Of a DNA stretch of 63,568 bases, positions 42,304 through 51,915 are shown one piece after another; position 1 is the first letter of the stretch; each line of letters opens with the position of its first letter. The notes beneath the pieces were generated by a model. That model saw only the letters and a list, made by a program, of their open reading frames with translations. It did not search any database and was not told the DNA's origin. Both the position numbers and the translations under genes were made by a program. The DNA comes from an uncultured Eggerthellaceae bacterium (GTDB lineage Bacteria; Actinomycetota; Coriobacteriia; Coriobacteriales; Eggerthellaceae): assembly GCA_947565915.1 (NCBI GenBank), contig CANOHY010000006.1, positions 1 to 63,568 of the forward strand. The letters are read 5' to 3'.

Positions 42304-44808
42304 CTACAGATACCTGCCCGTGATGCTCTCGGGGTTCGCGGCAATCTGCGCTGGCATGCCGGTGGCAACGATGCGCCCTCCAGCTTCGCCACCGCCCGGA
42401 CCCATGTCCACCACGTAATCGGCATTGGCGATCATGTCCAGGTCGTGCTCGATCACGATCACCGTGGCCCCAGCATCGATCAGCCGCTGGAACACCTCGA
42501 TGAGCAGCCGCACGTCCAACGGATGCAGTCCGATGGTGGGCTCGTCGAACACGAACACGGCTCCTGCCTGCGTGCGCCCAAGCTCGCTGGCGAGCTTCAG
42601 GCGCTGCGCCTCGCCACCCGAGAGCGTCGGCGTGGCCTCGCCCAAGGTTAGATAGCCAAGCCCCAGCTCGCTGAGCGTGCGTAGCTTGTTCGCCACCTTC
42701 TTCTGGCTGCCGAGAGCAGCGAGCGCCTCGTCCACCGTCATGGCCATCAGCTGCGGCAACGTAAGCTGGCGCCCATCGTCGGCAAGGATCGCATACGCAG
42801 CAGCCTCGGGCCCGTAGCGCAAGCCCCGGCAGTCATTGCAAGTGATCACCACGTCGGGCAAGAACTGCACATCGAGGGAGATCTCGCCCGTGCCCTCGCA
42901 AGTCGGGCAGCGCAGCGAGCCCGTGTTGTACGAGAACGCGCCTGCCTTCATGCCCGCCTCCAAAGCGCGCGGCGCCTTCGCGAACATGCGACGCAAGTCG
43001 TCCAGCACCCCCGAATAGGTCGCCACCGTGGAGCGCACGTTGGCGCCGATGGGAGTGGCATCGATCAGCTTCACCGTTGTGATGCCCGGCGCCTCCAGCG
43101 AGCACACCGATTCCGGCAACGCCTCGCCAGCTATCAGGCTCTGCAAGCCCGGCACCAGGCTTTCCAACACCAGCGTTGTCTTGCCCGAACCCGAAACGCC
43201 CGTCACAGCGATCAAGCGCTGCTCGGGCAAGCGCACGTCGAGCGCCTTCACCGTATGCAGCGGGTTGGTTGCAAGCGCAATGGTTCCATGGTCGAACATG
43301 GCACCTTCGCTGGCGAGCGAGCGCACCACCACCTGCTCGCGCCCCGCCAGAAAGCCACCGATCAGCGATTCATCGCTTGCGGCAACCTCTTTCGGCGTTC
43401 CCTGAGCAATCACCCTGCCACCATCGGCGCCTGAACCAGGCCCAAGCTCTATCACCCAGTCTGCCTCGTTCATCAGGCGCGCGTCGTGGTCTACCAGAAC
43501 CACCGAGTTGCCGTAGCTCACCAAGTCGCGCATCACGGCAAGCAAGCCATCCACGTTGACCGGATGCAGCCCGATGGATGGCTCGTCCAACACGTAGAGC
43601 ACGCCGGTGGTACGATTTCGCACTGCGCGCGCCAGCTGCACGCGCTGGCGCTCACCGGTAGAAAGCGTGGCACTAGCGCGGTCGAGCGTTAGATATCCTA
43701 ACCCCAGATCTACCAGCCGCTTTGCCGTATGCGCGAACTGCGACGCAAGCGCCTGGGCCATTGGGCGCATCTCCGCGCTCATCTTCGCTGGCACCTCTTC
43801 CACCCATGCAATTGCATCCGTAAGCGGCATGGCCAGCACATCGGGCAGCGTGAGCCCTGCAAGCGTCACCGAGCGCGCCGCTTCGTTCAAGCGCGTGCCC
43901 CCGCAATCGCTACATGGTCTCTCGATCAGGAACTTCGCTACGCGCGCGAGCGCTTTCTCGTCCTTTGCCTTCGAAAGCGCGTTTTCCACTGAGCGAACGG
44001 CGCTGTAATAGGTGAAGTCCAGCTCGGCGAAGTTCTCGCCCTTCTTCGCGTGATAGAGGATGTGGCGCTTCTCGGCTGGCCCGTCGTAGACGATGTGCTT
44101 CTCCTCGGGCGTGAGGTCCGCAAAAGGCACGTCGGTGCGCACGCCCATCTCGCGCGCCACATCCACCATGAGCGACCACATGAACTGGTTCCATGATGCC
44201 ACAGCGCCCTGCTCCAATGTCAGCGACTCGTCAGGCACCAATGCCGCGCGGTTCACCTCGCGCACGGTGCCCGTACCGCTACAGGTTGGGCATGCTCCAC
44301 CACTATTGAATGCCAGGTCCTCGGCGCCCAGGCCATAGAACTCGGCGCCGCACGTCTCGCACACGAGCGGCTTCTCGGCCGCCACGTTAAGCGACGGCGC
44401 CACATGATGCCCATTCGGGCACACTTGACTGCCCAGGCGCGAGAACATCAAGCGCAGATGGTTCAGAAGCTCGCTTTGGGTGCCGAAAGTCGAGCGCACG
44501 CCCGGAACCGCCGGTCGTTGGTGCAGTGCCAAAGCGGCGGGCACGTACTCGATGGAATCCACATCGGCTTCCGATGCCGTGGACATCCGGCGGCGCGTAT
44601 AAGTGGAAAGCGACTCCAAATAACGCCGCGACCCTTCGGCATACAGCACACCCAGGGCAAGCGACGACTTCCCCGACCCCGACACGCCCGCCACAGCCAC
44701 CAGCTGATGCAGGGGCACGTCCACATCGATGCTCTTCAAGTTGTGCACGCGCGCACCGCGCACCTCGATGGCCGCAGGCTCGCACTCGCCTGTCGAAGAA
44801 GGCGTCAA
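42304..44808 (-). CDS. UvrA2-type ABC excinuclease paralogue
   Basis: This 834-residue protein has two ABC modules of the UvrA kind. Walker A is GVSGSGKSSLALG near residue 40 and GVSGSGKTTLVLE later. Signatures are LSTGERQRVQLARA and LSGGEAQRLKLASEL, with matching LDEPSIGLHP and FDEPTIGLHP. Zinc-knuckle cysteine pairs are present (CETC ... CPTC; CPTC ... CNDC). It is about 100 residues shorter than housekeeping UvrA. This fits UvrA2/drug-resistance-like paralogues that bind damaged or drug-bearing DNA. A TTG start at 44808 overlaps the ilvE stop (TTGA), so the gene is coupled to ilvE. Confidence 0.9.
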   Translation of the reverse strand: MTPSSTGECEPAAIEVRGARVHNLKSIDVDVPLHQLVAVAGVSGSGKSSLALGVLYAEGSRRYLESLSTYTRRRMSTASEADVDSIEYVPAALALHQRPAVPGVRSTFGTQSELLNHLRLMFSRLGSQVCPNGHHVAPSLNVAAEKPLVCETCGAEFYGLGAEDLAFNSGGACPTCSGTGTVREVNRAALVPDESLTLEQGAVASWNQFMWSLMVDVAREMGVRTDVPFADLTPEEKHIVYDGPAEKRHILYHAKKGENFAELDFTYYSAVRSVENALSKAKDEKALARVAKFLIERPCSDCGGTRLNEAARSVTLAGLTLPDVLAMPLTDAIAWVEEVPAKMSAEMRPMAQALASQFAHTAKRLVDLGLGYLTLDRASATLSTGERQRVQLARAVRNRTTGVLYVLDEPSIGLHPVNVDGLLAVMRDLVSYGNSVVLVDHDARLMNEADWVIELGPGSGADGGRVIAQGTPKEVAASDESLIGGFLAGREQVVVRSLASEGAMFDHGTIALATNPLHTVKALDVRLPEQRLIAVTGVSGSGKTTLVLESLVPGLQSLIAGEALPESVCSLEAPGITTVKLIDATPIGANVRSTVATYSGVLDDLRRMFAKAPRALEAGMKAGAFSYNTGSLRCPTCEGTGEISLDVQFLPDVVITCNDCRGLRYGPEAAAYAILADDGRQLTLPQLMAMTVDEALAALGSQKKVANKLRTLSELGLGYLTLGEATPTLSGGEAQRLKLASELGRTQAGAVFVFDEPTIGLHPLDVRLLIEVFQRLIDAGATVIVIEHDLDMIANADYVVDMGPGGGEAGGRIVATGMPAQIAANPESITGRYL

Positions 44809-45839
44809 GCTATTTCCACCACCCAGCCTTCGGGCCCTTCGATCTCGCCCGACTGGATGCCCGTCAGCGTCTCGCGCAGCTTGGTCATCACCGGGCCCGG
44901 CGCCTCCATGCCCGATATCTCGATTACCGTGTCGCCATTGGTGATGCGCCCCACCGGGCTGATCACAGCTGCCGTGCCGCACAGGCCCGCTTCCACGAAG
45001 TCGCCGTTCTCCACCTCGCTGAAGAGCACCGGGCGCTCGTCAACCTCCATGCCCAGCATGTCGCGCGCCACGGTGACGAGCGAGCGACGCGTGATGGAAG
45101 GCAAGATGGAATCCGTATGGCTCACCGGCACCACCAGCGTGCCGTTCTTGTCCACGAAGATGATGTTGGCGCCACCAGCTTCCTCCACATAGGTGCGGCT
45201 CTGCGAATCCAGATACAGGTTCTCGGCGAAGCCATTGGCATGCGCCTCCACGTTGGCGCCCAGGCTCATGGCGTAGTTCAGGCCGGCCTTGATGTTGCCC
45301 GTGCCATGGGGTGCTGCGCGGTCGTACTTGCTCACGCAGATGCTGATAGGCACCGCGCCACCCTTGTAGTAAGGGCCAACAGGCATCACGATGATGCGAA
45401 ACTGGTACTCGTCAGCGGGCTTCACGCCAATCACGTCGCCGGTTGCGAACATGACCGGACGAATATAGAGAGTCGCCCCACTGCCATAGGGCGGAACCCA
45501 CTCCAAATTGGCGTTCACAACTTCCTTGACCGCTCCGACGAACTTGTCCTTGGGAAACGGCGGCATGCACAAGCGCTCGGCGGTAGTGTACATGCGCTCG
45601 GCATTGAGCTCGGGGCGGAAGCACACCACGCGGCCATCCTCAGTGGTATAGGCCTTCAGTCCCTCGAAGCACTCCTGGCAGTAGTGCAAGATGCCCGAGC
45701 ACTCGCTCAGCTGCACGCTATGGTCGGGGGTAAGACCGCCTTCCTCCCAGGCGCCGTCCTTGTAATTGCACACGTAGCTATATGACGTTGGCGTATAGGC
45801 GAAGCCAAGGCTGCCCCAATCGATATCCTTCTTCTCCAT
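44805..45839 (-). CDS. ilvE: Branched-chain amino-acid aminotransferase
   Basis: This 344-residue PLP fold-type IV enzyme transfers amino groups between glutamate and leucine, isoleucine or valine. Landmarks are the SGILHYCQECFEGLKAY start block, the lysine-bearing NIKAGLNYAMSLGANVEAHANGF region, TYVEEAGGANIIFV and EVENGDFVEAGLCGTAAVISPVG. The ATG at 45839 is preferred, with GAAGGG upstream; the longer reading adds 18 unlike residues. It completes the branched-chain pathway whose first enzyme (ilvBN) is 20 kb away. It is followed by the overlapping uvrA2 gene. Confidence 0.95.
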   Translation of the reverse strand: MEKKDIDWGSLGFAYTPTSYSYVCNYKDGAWEEGGLTPDHSVQLSECSGILHYCQECFEGLKAYTTEDGRVVCFRPELNAERMYTTAERLCMPPFPKDKFVGAVKEVVNANLEWVPPYGSGATLYIRPVMFATGDVIGVKPADEYQFRIIVMPVGPYYKGGAVPISICVSKYDRAAPHGTGNIKAGLNYAMSLGANVEAHANGFAENLYLDSQSRTYVEEAGGANIIFVDKNGTLVVPVSHTDSILPSITRRSLVTVARDMLGMEVDERPVLFSEVENGDFVEAGLCGTAAVISPVGRITNGDTVIEISGMEAPGPVMTKLRETLTGIQSGEIEGPEGWVVEIA

Positions 45840-45987
45840 GGTGAACCCTTCCGTTCGCTCGCTCTTGGATGAAGCTGATTCTAGTACAACCACGCCACGA
45901 GCGCGGAAGATGATTCATTAACGGTCGAGGCAAAGCTGCATCGCGCAAGGCGCAGGATGGAATCTGCGAGAACGCAAGGCGATGCGG

Positions 45988-47631
45988 CTAGCGGTCGGGG
46001 CAATCCTTGCAGCGCTTGCCCTTCTTATATTTACCGCAGCATTTCTTCTTGGACTTGCTCTTCTTCGACTTGCCCTTGCCTTTGGACTTGTCCTTGCCGC
46101 CGTCCTTGCCCTTGCCCTTCGCGTCCTTGGTGGCTTTGCCCTTGGCCTTGGGCTTGCCCTTCTTCGGGCTCTCGACCTGAGGCTCTTCCTGCTCGGCCAC
46201 AGCGCTTGCTTCCAGAACGTGGGCTGCCTCAGCTGCGAGGCCAGCTCCTGCTAAGTTGGTTCCGGCAGCGAGCCTGGAGTCCAGGTCGCCCTGGGCGGCC
46301 ACCGGCATCAGGCCCGCGTCCACCGCCAAGGCAGCCTTGGATGCGAAACCGGCGCCGGCCAAGTTGGTGCCAGCCGCAACGGTCGCGTCAAAGTCACCCT
46401 GACCTGCCATGACGACCGGTTCGGACGGCACGCTCTCTACGGCAGTCGCCGTCTTCGCCTCGAAATCGAACGTGTATCCCAGCCCGAGCTCGTCGCGAAT
46501 GCCCACTATCTCGCGCTGGAGCGCCGGCTCCACGGGCACGCCCTTGTCCTTGCGGTCCAGCCAGCACAGGTATTCCTTCTCGCCAGCAGTGTAGATACGC
46601 TCGGCACCTGGTGCTTTCTCGGATGCGCGCAACTCGCGGCAGATATCGCCAGCGATCTTCTTGAACGTGTCCGCCCCCATGAATGCATCAGGGTCCATGA
46701 CGAAGAAGAAGTGCCCCAGCCCGTACATGCGAGGCTTGCCTTCTGCATCCACGCCCGTGAGGTCCTTCATGAAGCTGCCACCCGCAAGCGCTGCCGAGAG
46801 GATCTCGACCACCGTGGCATAGCCGTAACCCTTATAACCAGCCAAGTCCTCGCCAATGCCGCCCAAGGGGGCAAGCGCAGCCTCGCCAGCCACAAGTGCC
46901 TCTAAGATGGCCGGGCTATCGGTCATGGCGCTGCCATCGCGGCCCACCACCATGCCAGCTGGGGTGTCGAGGCCCTCGCGCGCATAGCGCTCGATTTTGC
47001 CGCGTTGGCTGATGGACGTGGCGCAATCGATTACGAACGGGAAGGGCTCGTCGGTGGGCAGGCCAATGGTGAGCGGGTTAGTGCCCAGCATGTTCTCCAC
47101 GCCGAACGTGGGCGCGATGGACGGCCGCGCGTTCGTGCCCGTGATGCCAATCAGCCCTTGGTGCGTGGCCATGGTTACCCAGTAGCCCGCAATGCCGTAG
47201 TGCGTCGAATTGCGAATGGCACCACCTGCCATGCCATAGGCCTTCGCCTTCTCGATCAGGCGCGTCATCATCTGATAGCTGGCCACCATGCCCATGCCAT
47301 CATGAGCATCCATCACCAGCGTGGTTGGCGTTTCGCGCAGTATCTCCACGTTGGTCACGGGAAGCAGGGTGCCGTTCTTGATGCGGTCCAGATAGATGGG
47401 CTTGAAGCGGTTGATCCCATGGCTTGCGATGCCCCGACGGTCGGATTCCATCAGCACGTCGGTGCAGATCTCGGCATCGGCCTTGGGCACGCCATAGGCC
47501 TGGAACACGTCCATCATGAAGTCGTGCATCTGCTGCCAGGAAACATAAGCGGTACCTGGCGCAACATCGGGGGTTGCACCAGCATTCTCAGCAGTCTCCG
47601 GATTTTGGTTGGGAAGCTCGCTTATAGCCAT
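45988..47631 (-). CDS. LDH2-family malate/lactate-type dehydrogenase with Lys/Cys-rich tail
   Basis: This protein has 547 residues. Residues ~28-400 are an LDH2/MDG-type NAD(P) oxidoreductase for 2-hydroxy acids: DVLMESDRRGIASHGINR with catalytic His, GGAIRNSTHYGIAGYW, TGTNARPSIAPTFG, LGTNPLTIGLP and GYKGYGYATVVEILSAALAG. The last ~120 residues are unusual. A 25-residue motif occurs twice (GDFDATVAAGTNLAGAG... / GDLDSRLAAGTNLAGAG...), then a run of Lys/Gly/Asp, then KKKCCGKYKKGKRCKDCPDR with four cysteines. This tail is an add-on that may bind metal, nucleic acid or the cell surface. It is a single gene. Confidence 0.9.
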   Translation of the reverse strand: MAISELPNQNPETAENAGATPDVAPGTAYVSWQQMHDFMMDVFQAYGVPKADAEICTDVLMESDRRGIASHGINRFKPIYLDRIKNGTLLPVTNVEILRETPTTLVMDAHDGMGMVASYQMMTRLIEKAKAYGMAGGAIRNSTHYGIAGYWVTMATHQGLIGITGTNARPSIAPTFGVENMLGTNPLTIGLPTDEPFPFVIDCATSISQRGKIERYAREGLDTPAGMVVGRDGSAMTDSPAILEALVAGEAALAPLGGIGEDLAGYKGYGYATVVEILSAALAGGSFMKDLTGVDAEGKPRMYGLGHFFFVMDPDAFMGADTFKKIAGDICRELRASEKAPGAERIYTAGEKEYLCWLDRKDKGVPVEPALQREIVGIRDELGLGYTFDFEAKTATAVESVPSEPVVMAGQGDFDATVAAGTNLAGAGFASKAALAVDAGLMPVAAQGDLDSRLAAGTNLAGAGLAAEAAHVLEASAVAEQEEPQVESPKKGKPKAKGKATKDAKGKGKDGGKDKSKGKGKSKKSKSKKKCCGKYKKGKRCKDCPDR

Positions 47632-47767
47632 GGTTCATCCTATCGTCTCGAAACGGCATGCGCCCACGCCTGCGAATATAGCGCATGCGCCACCGCAACC
47701 GCTGCATTCTTGCCATTGGATAACGAATCGTAAAACACTCGAATCATGTGCACGGTATACTTCCCGC

Positions 47768-48853
47768 ATGAGGAAAAAGGCCACAGACCCATCGCGCACT
47801 GCCAAGAAGGCCTATAAGACCCTCACTCGCGGACGCCCAGCGCCTTTGCGCATCCTCCTTGGAGTTGTCGTTGCCGCTGCTCTCGTAGTCGGCTCGGCAC
47901 TTGGCTTCGCCCCTCACGATGATGACCAGCAATCGCTCTCGCCCAAGCTGCAGCAAAGCGTCCAGCAAACCATCGAGCAGCATGAGGTCTTACCTGTTCA
48001 GGGCAATGCCGATCCCAGCGCCGACGGCCACTACTACATATATGCCAGCGTGCCCGATTTCGGCGAACTGACAGACGTCACCGAGTCGTTCGAGTACTAT
48101 AGCCCGCTCGACTCGCTCGGCCGCTGCGGTGCAGCCATCGCCTGCTTGGGACGCGACCTCATGCCCACTGAAGAGCGCGGATCCATCGCGGAAGTCAAGC
48201 CCACAGGGTGGCAATCGGCACGCTACGACTTCGTCGATGGAGGCAGCCTGTACAATCGCAGCCACCTGATCGCATTCTCGCTCGCGGGCGAGAATGCCAA
48301 CGAGCGAAACCTCATCACCGGCACGCGCCAGCTCAACCTGACCATGGCCGATTTCGAGGTGCAGGTAGCGAACTACATCCGCTCCACAGGAAACCATGTG
48401 CTCTATCGCGTGACGCCCGTTTTCGAAGGCACGGAGCTGGTTGCGCGCGGCGTGCAACTCGAAGCGCTTTCGGTGGAAGATGGCGGCAGAGGCATCTGCG
48501 TAAACGCGTTCATCCCCAACGCGCAGGAAGGCGTGGGCATCGACTACGCGAACGGCAACAACTGGTTCGTCGCGACATCTGCAACCCAAGATGCAACGGG
48601 CAATGCTGCCAGCTCGGAAGCAACAAGCACCTCGAGCGATGTGCTAACTTCGAACTCCGCCGATTCGAATGCCGCTGCAACACCAAATGCCGCCGAAACC
48701 GCTTACGTGCTCAACACCTCGAGCAAGCGCTTCCACCAGCCTTGGTGCGATGGGGTGAAAACGATGAGCGCCAAGAACAAGCAGGAAACCGACCTCTCGC
48801 GCGACGAGCTCATCGCCCAAGGATACAAGCCTTGCGGCTCCTGCAACCCCTAG
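47768..48853 (+). CDS. Exported DNA/RNA non-specific endonuclease with C-terminal metal-site domain
   Basis: This 361-residue protein has an N-terminal membrane anchor or signal segment (about 27-48). A nuclease domain follows with the NUC1/EndA-like motif YNRSHLIAFSLAG (Arg-Ser-His replaces the usual Asp-Arg-Gly-His) and the metal-binding Asn in NERNLITGTRQLN. After a Ser/Ala/Asn-rich linker the last 45 residues (YVLNTSSKRFHQPWC ... GYKPCGSCNP) form an Ada-like cysteine domain common in secreted nucleases. It probably degrades extracellular DNA or RNA. The ATG at 47768 is the start used; the ribosome site is weak. Confidence 0.9.
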   Translation: MRKKATDPSRTAKKAYKTLTRGRPAPLRILLGVVVAAALVVGSALGFAPHDDDQQSLSPKLQQSVQQTIEQHEVLPVQGNADPSADGHYYIYASVPDFGELTDVTESFEYYSPLDSLGRCGAAIACLGRDLMPTEERGSIAEVKPTGWQSARYDFVDGGSLYNRSHLIAFSLAGENANERNLITGTRQLNLTMADFEVQVANYIRSTGNHVLYRVTPVFEGTELVARGVQLEALSVEDGGRGICVNAFIPNAQEGVGIDYANGNNWFVATSATQDATGNAASSEATSTSSDVLTSNSADSNAAATPNAAETAYVLNTSSKRFHQPWCDGVKTMSAKNKQETDLSRDELIAQGYKPCGSCNP

Positions 48854-48859
48854 CTGAGC

Positions 48860-48946
48860 GTTTCTCGCTCGATATTTGCCATTCAAGCAAACCTCACGTA
48901 ACAGCAACGCGAGGTGAGCTTGCAGGGGCAAATGGCGTGCGAGAAC
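48860..48946. terminator. Long bidirectional stem-loop between nuclease and copA genes
   Basis: The arms GTTTCTCGC...ATTTGCC (48860-48880) and GGCAAATGGCGTGCGAGAAC (48927-48946) pair imperfectly. A second inner stem (CCTCAC/GTGAGC region) follows. The position between two convergent stops suits a shared terminator. Confidence 0.7.
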
Positions 48947-48947
48947 C

Positions 48948-51281
48948 CTAATGGAATCTTTTTAGCAGCAGCGAGCTGCACACCACCGACACGCTCGAGA
49001 GCGCCATGGCTGCGCCAGCTAACGCGGGCGCCAAAATACCGACCGCTGCCAGGGGAATCATGATGCAGTTGTAGATGAGCGCCCAGAAAAGATTCTGCTT
49101 GATCTTGCGCATGGTGGCGCGCGAAAGCCGCAGCGCCGTTACCATGTCCTCCAAGCGGTTGCGCATCAGCACGATGGCCCCAGCATCCAGCGCCACGTCG
49201 GTGCCCGATGCCATGGCAATGCCGATGTCGGCCGCCGCCAGCGCTGGCGCGTCGTTGATCCCGTCGCCCGTGAATGCCACGATGGGCGCATCCTTGCCCA
49301 CATCTTGACGGGCCAAGGCATCGCGCACCTCATTCACGCGATCCGCCTTCTCGAGCGGCTTCACGCCAGCGAACACGTGGTCGGCCGGAATGGCCACCTC
49401 TTCGGCTACGCGACGTGCCTGTGCGGGTTCGTCGCCCGTCACCATGTACGTTGCCACGCCGTAGTCCTCCTGCAACTCGCCCAGCGCTTGCTTCGCATCG
49501 GGCTTCGCCTCATCGCGAAATTCGAAGCCGCCCACATCCACGCCATCCACCAGAACGCGCGAGCCCACGAACACCTCATGGCCTTCCACCAAACCGCTCA
49601 CGCCTTCACCGACTACAGCCTGGAAATCCTCCACAGCTGGCAGCGCCCCTCCATCTTCGCCTGTCGAATCCAGCTCGTTCCAATAGCTCACCACGGCACG
49701 CGCCAGGGGATGCTCGCTGCGCGCTTCGAGCGCCGCCGCCAAGCGCAGGTCGTCGCGCGGCACATCGCACGCCACCACCCGCGGTTCGCCGAGCGTTATG
49801 GTGCCCGTCTTATCGAACACGGCAGCGTTGAGCTTGCCCATGCGCTCCAGAACCTCGCCATCCTTGATCAGGATGCCCAGCTGTGCGCCCTTGCCCATGC
49901 CCACCATCAAAGCCGTGGGCGTGGCTAATCCAAGCGCGCAAGGACAGGCGACTACGATCACCGCGATGGCCGGCAGCAGCGATTGCACCCAGATGCCTTG
50001 CCCTCCATCGGGCGATGGAACCACGAAGAACCACACGCAGAACGTCACCAGCGCGATCAGCAGGATGGCGGGCACGAATATGCTGGCAATCTTGTCGGCC
50101 ACGCGTTGCACCGGAGCCTTCGAGCCCTGCGCATCTTCCACCGCACGCACGATGCGTGCCAGCGTTGAGTCGGCCCCCACATGCTGCGCACGCAGCACAA
50201 GCGAGCCTGTCGTGTTCACCGTGCCACCAGTCACCGTGTCGCCCACGCCCTTCAGCACTGGCAACGGCTCGCCAGTGAGCATGGACTCGTCGACTTCAGA
50301 GGCGCCCTCGGTTATAACGCCATCCACGGGAATCTTCTCGCCCGGGCGAACGATCACGGTGTCGCCTACCACCACCTGTGCAAGCGCCACCTCTTGCTCC
50401 ACGCCGCCGCGCAGCACGAGCGCCGTGGGCGGCGTGAGGTTCATCAGGCTCTCGATGGCCTGGTTGGTGGCTCCCTTCGCACGCGACTCGAGCATCTTGC
50501 CTAGCAGCACGAACGAGATCAGCATGGCGCACGTCTCGTAATAGGGCATGCCGTCGTTGATGGGATGATGTCCCGACCAATCGCCTGTAGCCACCGGCAA
50601 GAACGTGATCCAGAGCGAGAAAGCGAACGCGATGCTGGTGCCCAGCGCAACCAGCACATCCATGTTGGCGCCTCCGCTGCGCAGCGAATCGAACGCGCCT
50701 TTGTAGAACCGAGCACCGCAACCGAATTGCACGGGAATGGTCAGCAGCAACAGCACGATGTTGGCTGCGAACATGGATTGCATATGGGTTGGGTTGCCCA
50801 CGAAAAGGCCAGCCAAGGCTTCGCCGGTGGCCATATGCATGCCCGGCATCATGCCAATGAAGAAGATGATCACCGTGAGCACCAGGCTGGTGATGAAAAC
50901 ATGCAGGTCGTGCTTCGTGCGCGCTGCTTCCCGTGCACGGCGCTTCTCATCCACCAGCGGCGCGTCGTCTGCGATGATCTCGGCCGTGAACGAAAGGTCG
51001 TCGAACACGTGCAGCATGTCATCCACGCTGGCCACTGTTGGATCGAACACCACCTTGCCCGTGTTGTTGGCCAAGTTCACCGCCACGTCCACCACACCGG
51101 GAGTCTCACGGTAGTGCTTCTCGATATTGTTCACGCAGTTCGCGCAATGCATGCCTTCAATAGCAAGGCGAATGCTGGTTGTGTTGGTAGCGTCCTTCGA
51201 GACTTCTTCCATCTCGGGTCCGCTGGCCGACACGATCTCTTTTTCGGTTTCGGCTGAAGCGTTTTTGCTGATTGCGCCCAT
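48948..51281 (-). CDS. copA: Copper-exporting P1B-type ATPase
   Basis: This 777-residue ATPase has one N-terminal heavy-metal domain with GMHCANCVNNIE (about 48-60), eight membrane segments, the ion-path motif VVACPCALGLATPTALM, the phosphorylation site FDKTGTITLG, actuator MLTGEP and hinge FTGDGINDAPALAAADIGIAM. It pumps Cu(I) out of the cytoplasm. The ATG at 51281 has AAGGAG 9 bases upstream. It is 50 bases downstream of csoR on the same strand and is surely under CsoR control. No separate CopZ chaperone is visible. Confidence 0.96.
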   Translation of the reverse strand: MGAISKNASAETEKEIVSASGPEMEEVSKDATNTTSIRLAIEGMHCANCVNNIEKHYRETPGVVDVAVNLANNTGKVVFDPTVASVDDMLHVFDDLSFTAEIIADDAPLVDEKRRAREAARTKHDLHVFITSLVLTVIIFFIGMMPGMHMATGEALAGLFVGNPTHMQSMFAANIVLLLLTIPVQFGCGARFYKGAFDSLRSGGANMDVLVALGTSIAFAFSLWITFLPVATGDWSGHHPINDGMPYYETCAMLISFVLLGKMLESRAKGATNQAIESLMNLTPPTALVLRGGVEQEVALAQVVVGDTVIVRPGEKIPVDGVITEGASEVDESMLTGEPLPVLKGVGDTVTGGTVNTTGSLVLRAQHVGADSTLARIVRAVEDAQGSKAPVQRVADKIASIFVPAILLIALVTFCVWFFVVPSPDGGQGIWVQSLLPAIAVIVVACPCALGLATPTALMVGMGKGAQLGILIKDGEVLERMGKLNAAVFDKTGTITLGEPRVVACDVPRDDLRLAAALEARSEHPLARAVVSYWNELDSTGEDGGALPAVEDFQAVVGEGVSGLVEGHEVFVGSRVLVDGVDVGGFEFRDEAKPDAKQALGELQEDYGVATYMVTGDEPAQARRVAEEVAIPADHVFAGVKPLEKADRVNEVRDALARQDVGKDAPIVAFTGDGINDAPALAAADIGIAMASGTDVALDAGAIVLMRNRLEDMVTALRLSRATMRKIKQNLFWALIYNCIMIPLAAVGILAPALAGAAMALSSVSVVCSSLLLKRFH

Positions 51282-51331
51282 TTTCAAGATCTCCTTATGC
51301 GTGCTTCTTTGAAGATATGCTTTAACGATAC

Positions 51332-51646
51332 TTACGAAAAGTTCTTAATCAGGTTCATAACTTCTGGTATTACCTCATTGTTGCCTGCACGTATCTCTTC
51401 CACAACACACGTTTCCAAGTGTTCGCGAAGAATAATCTCCGACACGCGTCGCACAGCTTTCTCGGCAGCCGAAAGCTGCATGAGCACATCACCGCAGTAG
51501 CGGTTGTCATCCAACATTTCCTTGGCAGCATTTAGCTGGCCAATAGCCCGATTCAGTCTTGTTTGAACATCTTTTTGCAACGCTTCGCTACGCTGCGTCT
51601 TCTTATACCGACAAAGCGGTTCACGTGCTTTGCGTTCCTGCTTCAT
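51332..51646 (-). CDS. csoR: CsoR-family copper-sensing repressor
   Basis: This 104-residue all-helical repressor of the DUF156 family has the Cys-His-Cys copper triad: Cys in YCGDVLMQLSA, and His and second Cys in REHLETCVVEE. LNRAIGQLNAAKEML is the helix used for DNA contact. The ATG at 51646 has GAGGTGA just upstream. Cu(I) binding releases it from an operator found 79 bases upstream. It is the first gene of the csoR-copA operon. Confidence 0.95.
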   Translation of the reverse strand: MKQERKAREPLCRYKKTQRSEALQKDVQTRLNRAIGQLNAAKEMLDDNRYCGDVLMQLSAAEKAVRRVSEIILREHLETCVVEEIRAGNNEVIPEVMNLIKNFS

Positions 51647-51724
51647 GAAGTCACCTCGCCCGTGTTTCAAGCTTGATGCAATCTCGCGATTGCATTTCGC
51701 CTTTATGGGATCATCGTTGAATTT

Positions 51725-51743
51725 TATACCCCCCTGGGGTATA
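51725..51743. promoter_or_regulatory. CsoR operator
   Basis: TATACCCCCCTGGGGTATA is a near-perfect palindrome that matches the known G/C-tract type of CsoR operators. It lies 79 bases before the csoR start and 173 before the focA-like gene on the other strand. Confidence 0.9.
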
Positions 51744-51915
51744 TAGGACAACAAGAATGTAACAGAAACCACAAATACCTGCGCATACGTTGATTAATTA
51801 GAAATTACACTGTAGATGTGCGAAAAATCGACCTATGATGGCCGAAGAGAGCTTTCGCGCGCATACCGAAACAGCAGCATAACCGCAGCAACCAAAACGG
51901 GAAGAAGAAGGTGTT

